This document shows positions 6,444 to 7,888 of a DNA stretch of 7,888 nucleotides, piece by piece. Both the position numbers and the translations under genes were made by a program. The notes beneath the pieces are model-generated. The model worked only from the letters and a program-made list of their open reading frames with translations, was not told the origin of the DNA and ran no database searches. Location of the stretch: contig JAEWCT010000370.1 of the NCBI GenBank assembly GCA_023390485.1, positions 1-7,888 on the forward strand, written 5' to 3'. This DNA comes from Pseudomonadota bacterium (GTDB lineage Bacteria; Pseudomonadota; Alphaproteobacteria; Rhizobiales; Hyphomicrobiaceae). How positions within the stretch are numbered: position 1 is the stretch's first letter; each line of letters begins with the position of its first letter.

Positions 6444-7888
6444 CTATTCGGCGGCGATCGAAACGTCATCGCGCGGGCTGAGGCTTGGAAGTTCCTTTTG
6501 GACTTCAACGTGTTTGGGCTCGTAGATGCAGTACATCAGGCTTTCCGCGTCTTCGAACCAATGTCCGGGTCCGGCTCCAGCTGCTTCGGCGATCTTCCAC
6601 GCTTCGTTGAGTAGAACCGGATCCATGAGCGCGTGACTGAAGCCCGCTTCGCAAAGCTTCTCTGACCAGTCCCACCGAGAGCCCAGCGTCTCCACACTAT
6701 TGAGAAGTTCGTGACGCTCGATCAAATCAATCGGCAAATCTGTTGCAATGGACCCAAGAACGAGACCATGCCGTGTTACGCGCCGAATTTCCTCGATCGC
6801 TTTTGAAATTCTGGTTTGTGGAAGGCGGCAAAGTCCACTCTCGATAACCGCGTCAAAGGACTGGTCTTTGAATGGCAGGTCGTCAAACTCACAATAGAGA
6901 TTGAAGTCTCCAACTTCGGGTGAGATTGGCGCGACCGCGGACCTGCTGCACTCCACACCAATCGCGTCATAGCCAAGAGACCTCAGTGCGGCGACGGTTC
7001 GCCCCGACCCAGAACCGATGTGCAGTATCTTTGAATTTCTGTCTAAGCCCCATGTCATCCTCAGTATGTCGGCGAGGATCGAAACGGGGCATAGCTGCGC
7101 TAAAGTTTCAGCTATCGGTGCTGGTTCTCTGTTGGGTGCACCAAGCTCCGCGCGGCGGCGGATCAGAATTTCCGCCATGACGATGTCTGTTGCGGCGTCC
7201 GCAGAATCAAAGGCGCCGTTGAGCGTTGCGTCAAAAATATAGTCTCCAACCAAGACAAGTCCGGGAAGATTTTCGGGATCGGGGCGATGACTATCGGTGT
7301 GCTGACGGACCGGTAGCCCGCCGGGTATGGCGTTGACCGACGCCATCCAGCGATGGATACGTCGATCGATGATGAGGTCTCTTCCTTCGGCGAGTTCAAG
7401 CGGCAAGGCATCGAGGCACAGTTGTTCGATGCGGTCATCGGGCAAATTCGCAAGTGCCAGCGCGGCATTGCCGGCGATCAAAAAGGCTAAGGCTCCGCAG
7501 CCAGAAAAATCATTTCGAGCGCCTTCATCATAGACGCAGCTACCATCGAACGCGTCGAGGTACCACCAGTCTGTGGGAAGATGCTCACGCCAGAACGGTC
7601 TCTTGAATAGCAGCGTGGCTCGAACATAGTGAGCGGGACGATCGTAATATGCGACGTGTCTAGCGATCGCCCGTTGCAGCGGCACGGACCGCCAATAGAT
7701 CGTCGAAAGGGATGTGAGGGGGAGCGCCACAATGACGAGGTCGGCGGTTGCTACCTCTTGAACGCCGTTGGCCTGTAACTCGATTTTATATGTACCGTCG
7801 GGCAAAGGCTCAACCGCGACGACGTTGGAGCCGAGGCGTATTTCCGCATCGAGTTCTTCGACTAGCCCTGTAACGATCTGCTCATTGC
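6444..7888 (-). CDS. Flavin amine-oxidase domain fused to a SAM methyltransferase (5'-partial)
   Basis: 480 residues are visible; the frame is open through the right edge, so the true start and the FAD-binding GxGxxG are outside the window. A TTG codon at 7803-7805 is internal, because the amine-oxidase similarity continues upstream of it (LVEELDAEIRLGSNVVAVEP). Visible residues 1 to about 240 are the C-terminal part of a flavin amine oxidase: the ADLVIVALPL strand, IHRW...NAIPGGLP (177-192), and the C-terminal flavin-contact motif LVGDYIFDATLNGAFDSA (212-229). After a linker, residues from about 280 to 480 form a class I methyltransferase: motif I ILHIGSGSG (287-295), the acidic residue after strand 2 in IGVECS (E312), and LPFKDQSFDAVIESGL (337-352). 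Known families thus predict oxidation of an amine or C-C/C-N bond plus methyl transfer from SAM in one polypeptide. The substrate is unknown. It is followed after 15 nt by the 278-residue gene. Confidence 0.9.
   Translation of the reverse strand, partial: NEQIVTGLVEELDAEIRLGSNVVAVEPLPDGTYKIELQANGVQEVATADLVIVALPLTSLSTIYWRSVPLQRAIARHVAYYDRPAHYVRATLLFKRPFWREHLPTDWWYLDAFDGSCVYDEGARNDFSGCGALAFLIAGNAALALANLPDDRIEQLCLDALPLELAEGRDLIIDRRIHRWMASVNAIPGGLPVRQHTDSHRPDPENLPGLVLVGDYIFDATLNGAFDSADAATDIVMAEILIRRRAELGAPNREPAPIAETLAQLCPVSILADILRMTWGLDRNSKILHIGSGSGRTVAALRSLGYDAIGVECSRSAVAPISPEVGDFNLYCEFDDLPFKDQSFDAVIESGLCRLPQTRISKAIEEIRRVTRHGLVLGSIATDLPIDLIERHELLNSVETLGSRWDWSEKLCEAGFSHALMDPVLLNEAWKIAEAAGAGPGHWFEDAESLMYCIYEPKHVEVQKELPSLSPRDDVSIAAE

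Overview
The window looks like an alphaproteobacterial chromosome, most likely from the Hyphomicrobiales (Rhizobiales) and possibly Hyphomicrobium-like. The grounds are the character of the DNA polymerase I, a small secreted Cys-containing protein of a type I associate with that order, and weak GGAG-type ribosome sites. The genus is inference from protein character; no search was run.

Layout, left to right. Positions 1-2428 (minus) hold most of polA; its 3' end lies beyond the left edge. A 237-bp divergent spacer follows, then a 105-residue secreted Cys-containing protein (2666-2983, plus), a terminator-like hairpin, and a complete tRNA-Arg(CCG) at 3123-3199. The 123 bp after the tRNA (3200-3322) contain only a GC-rich palindrome around 3225-3232. 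Next is a divergent pair: a CGNR-type zinc-finger regulator (3323-3952, minus) and an epoxide-hydrolase/haloalkane-dehalogenase-like alpha/beta hydrolase (4184-5035, plus). Their 231-bp shared spacer holds a good minus-strand promoter and a possible operator.

The right part (5168-7888) is all on the minus strand. It is visibly less GC-rich than polA: 31 of 60 bases in one line I counted at 6001-6060, against 36 of 60 at 1681-1740. Read in transcription order it contains: (a) a flavin amine-oxidase domain fused in one frame to a SAM-dependent methyltransferase, with its 5' end beyond the right edge; (b) after 15 nt with a strong AAGGAG site, an unrecognised 278-residue protein with a helical, charged second half and a hydrophobic C-terminal tail; (c) after 85 nt, a 112-residue exported protein with two copies of a 34-residue W...LGYS...WD repeat.

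How the genes may work together. polA and tRNA-Arg are housekeeping genes. The CGNR regulator and the hydrolase look like a classic divergent regulator/target pair. The oxidoreductase-methyltransferase and its downstream partner look like a translationally linked operon that oxidises and methylates an unknown small molecule. The exported repeat protein may belong to the same transcription unit. The most interesting material is this right-hand cluster. I do not see CRISPR arrays, insertion sequences, an integrase, or a recognisable defence system.
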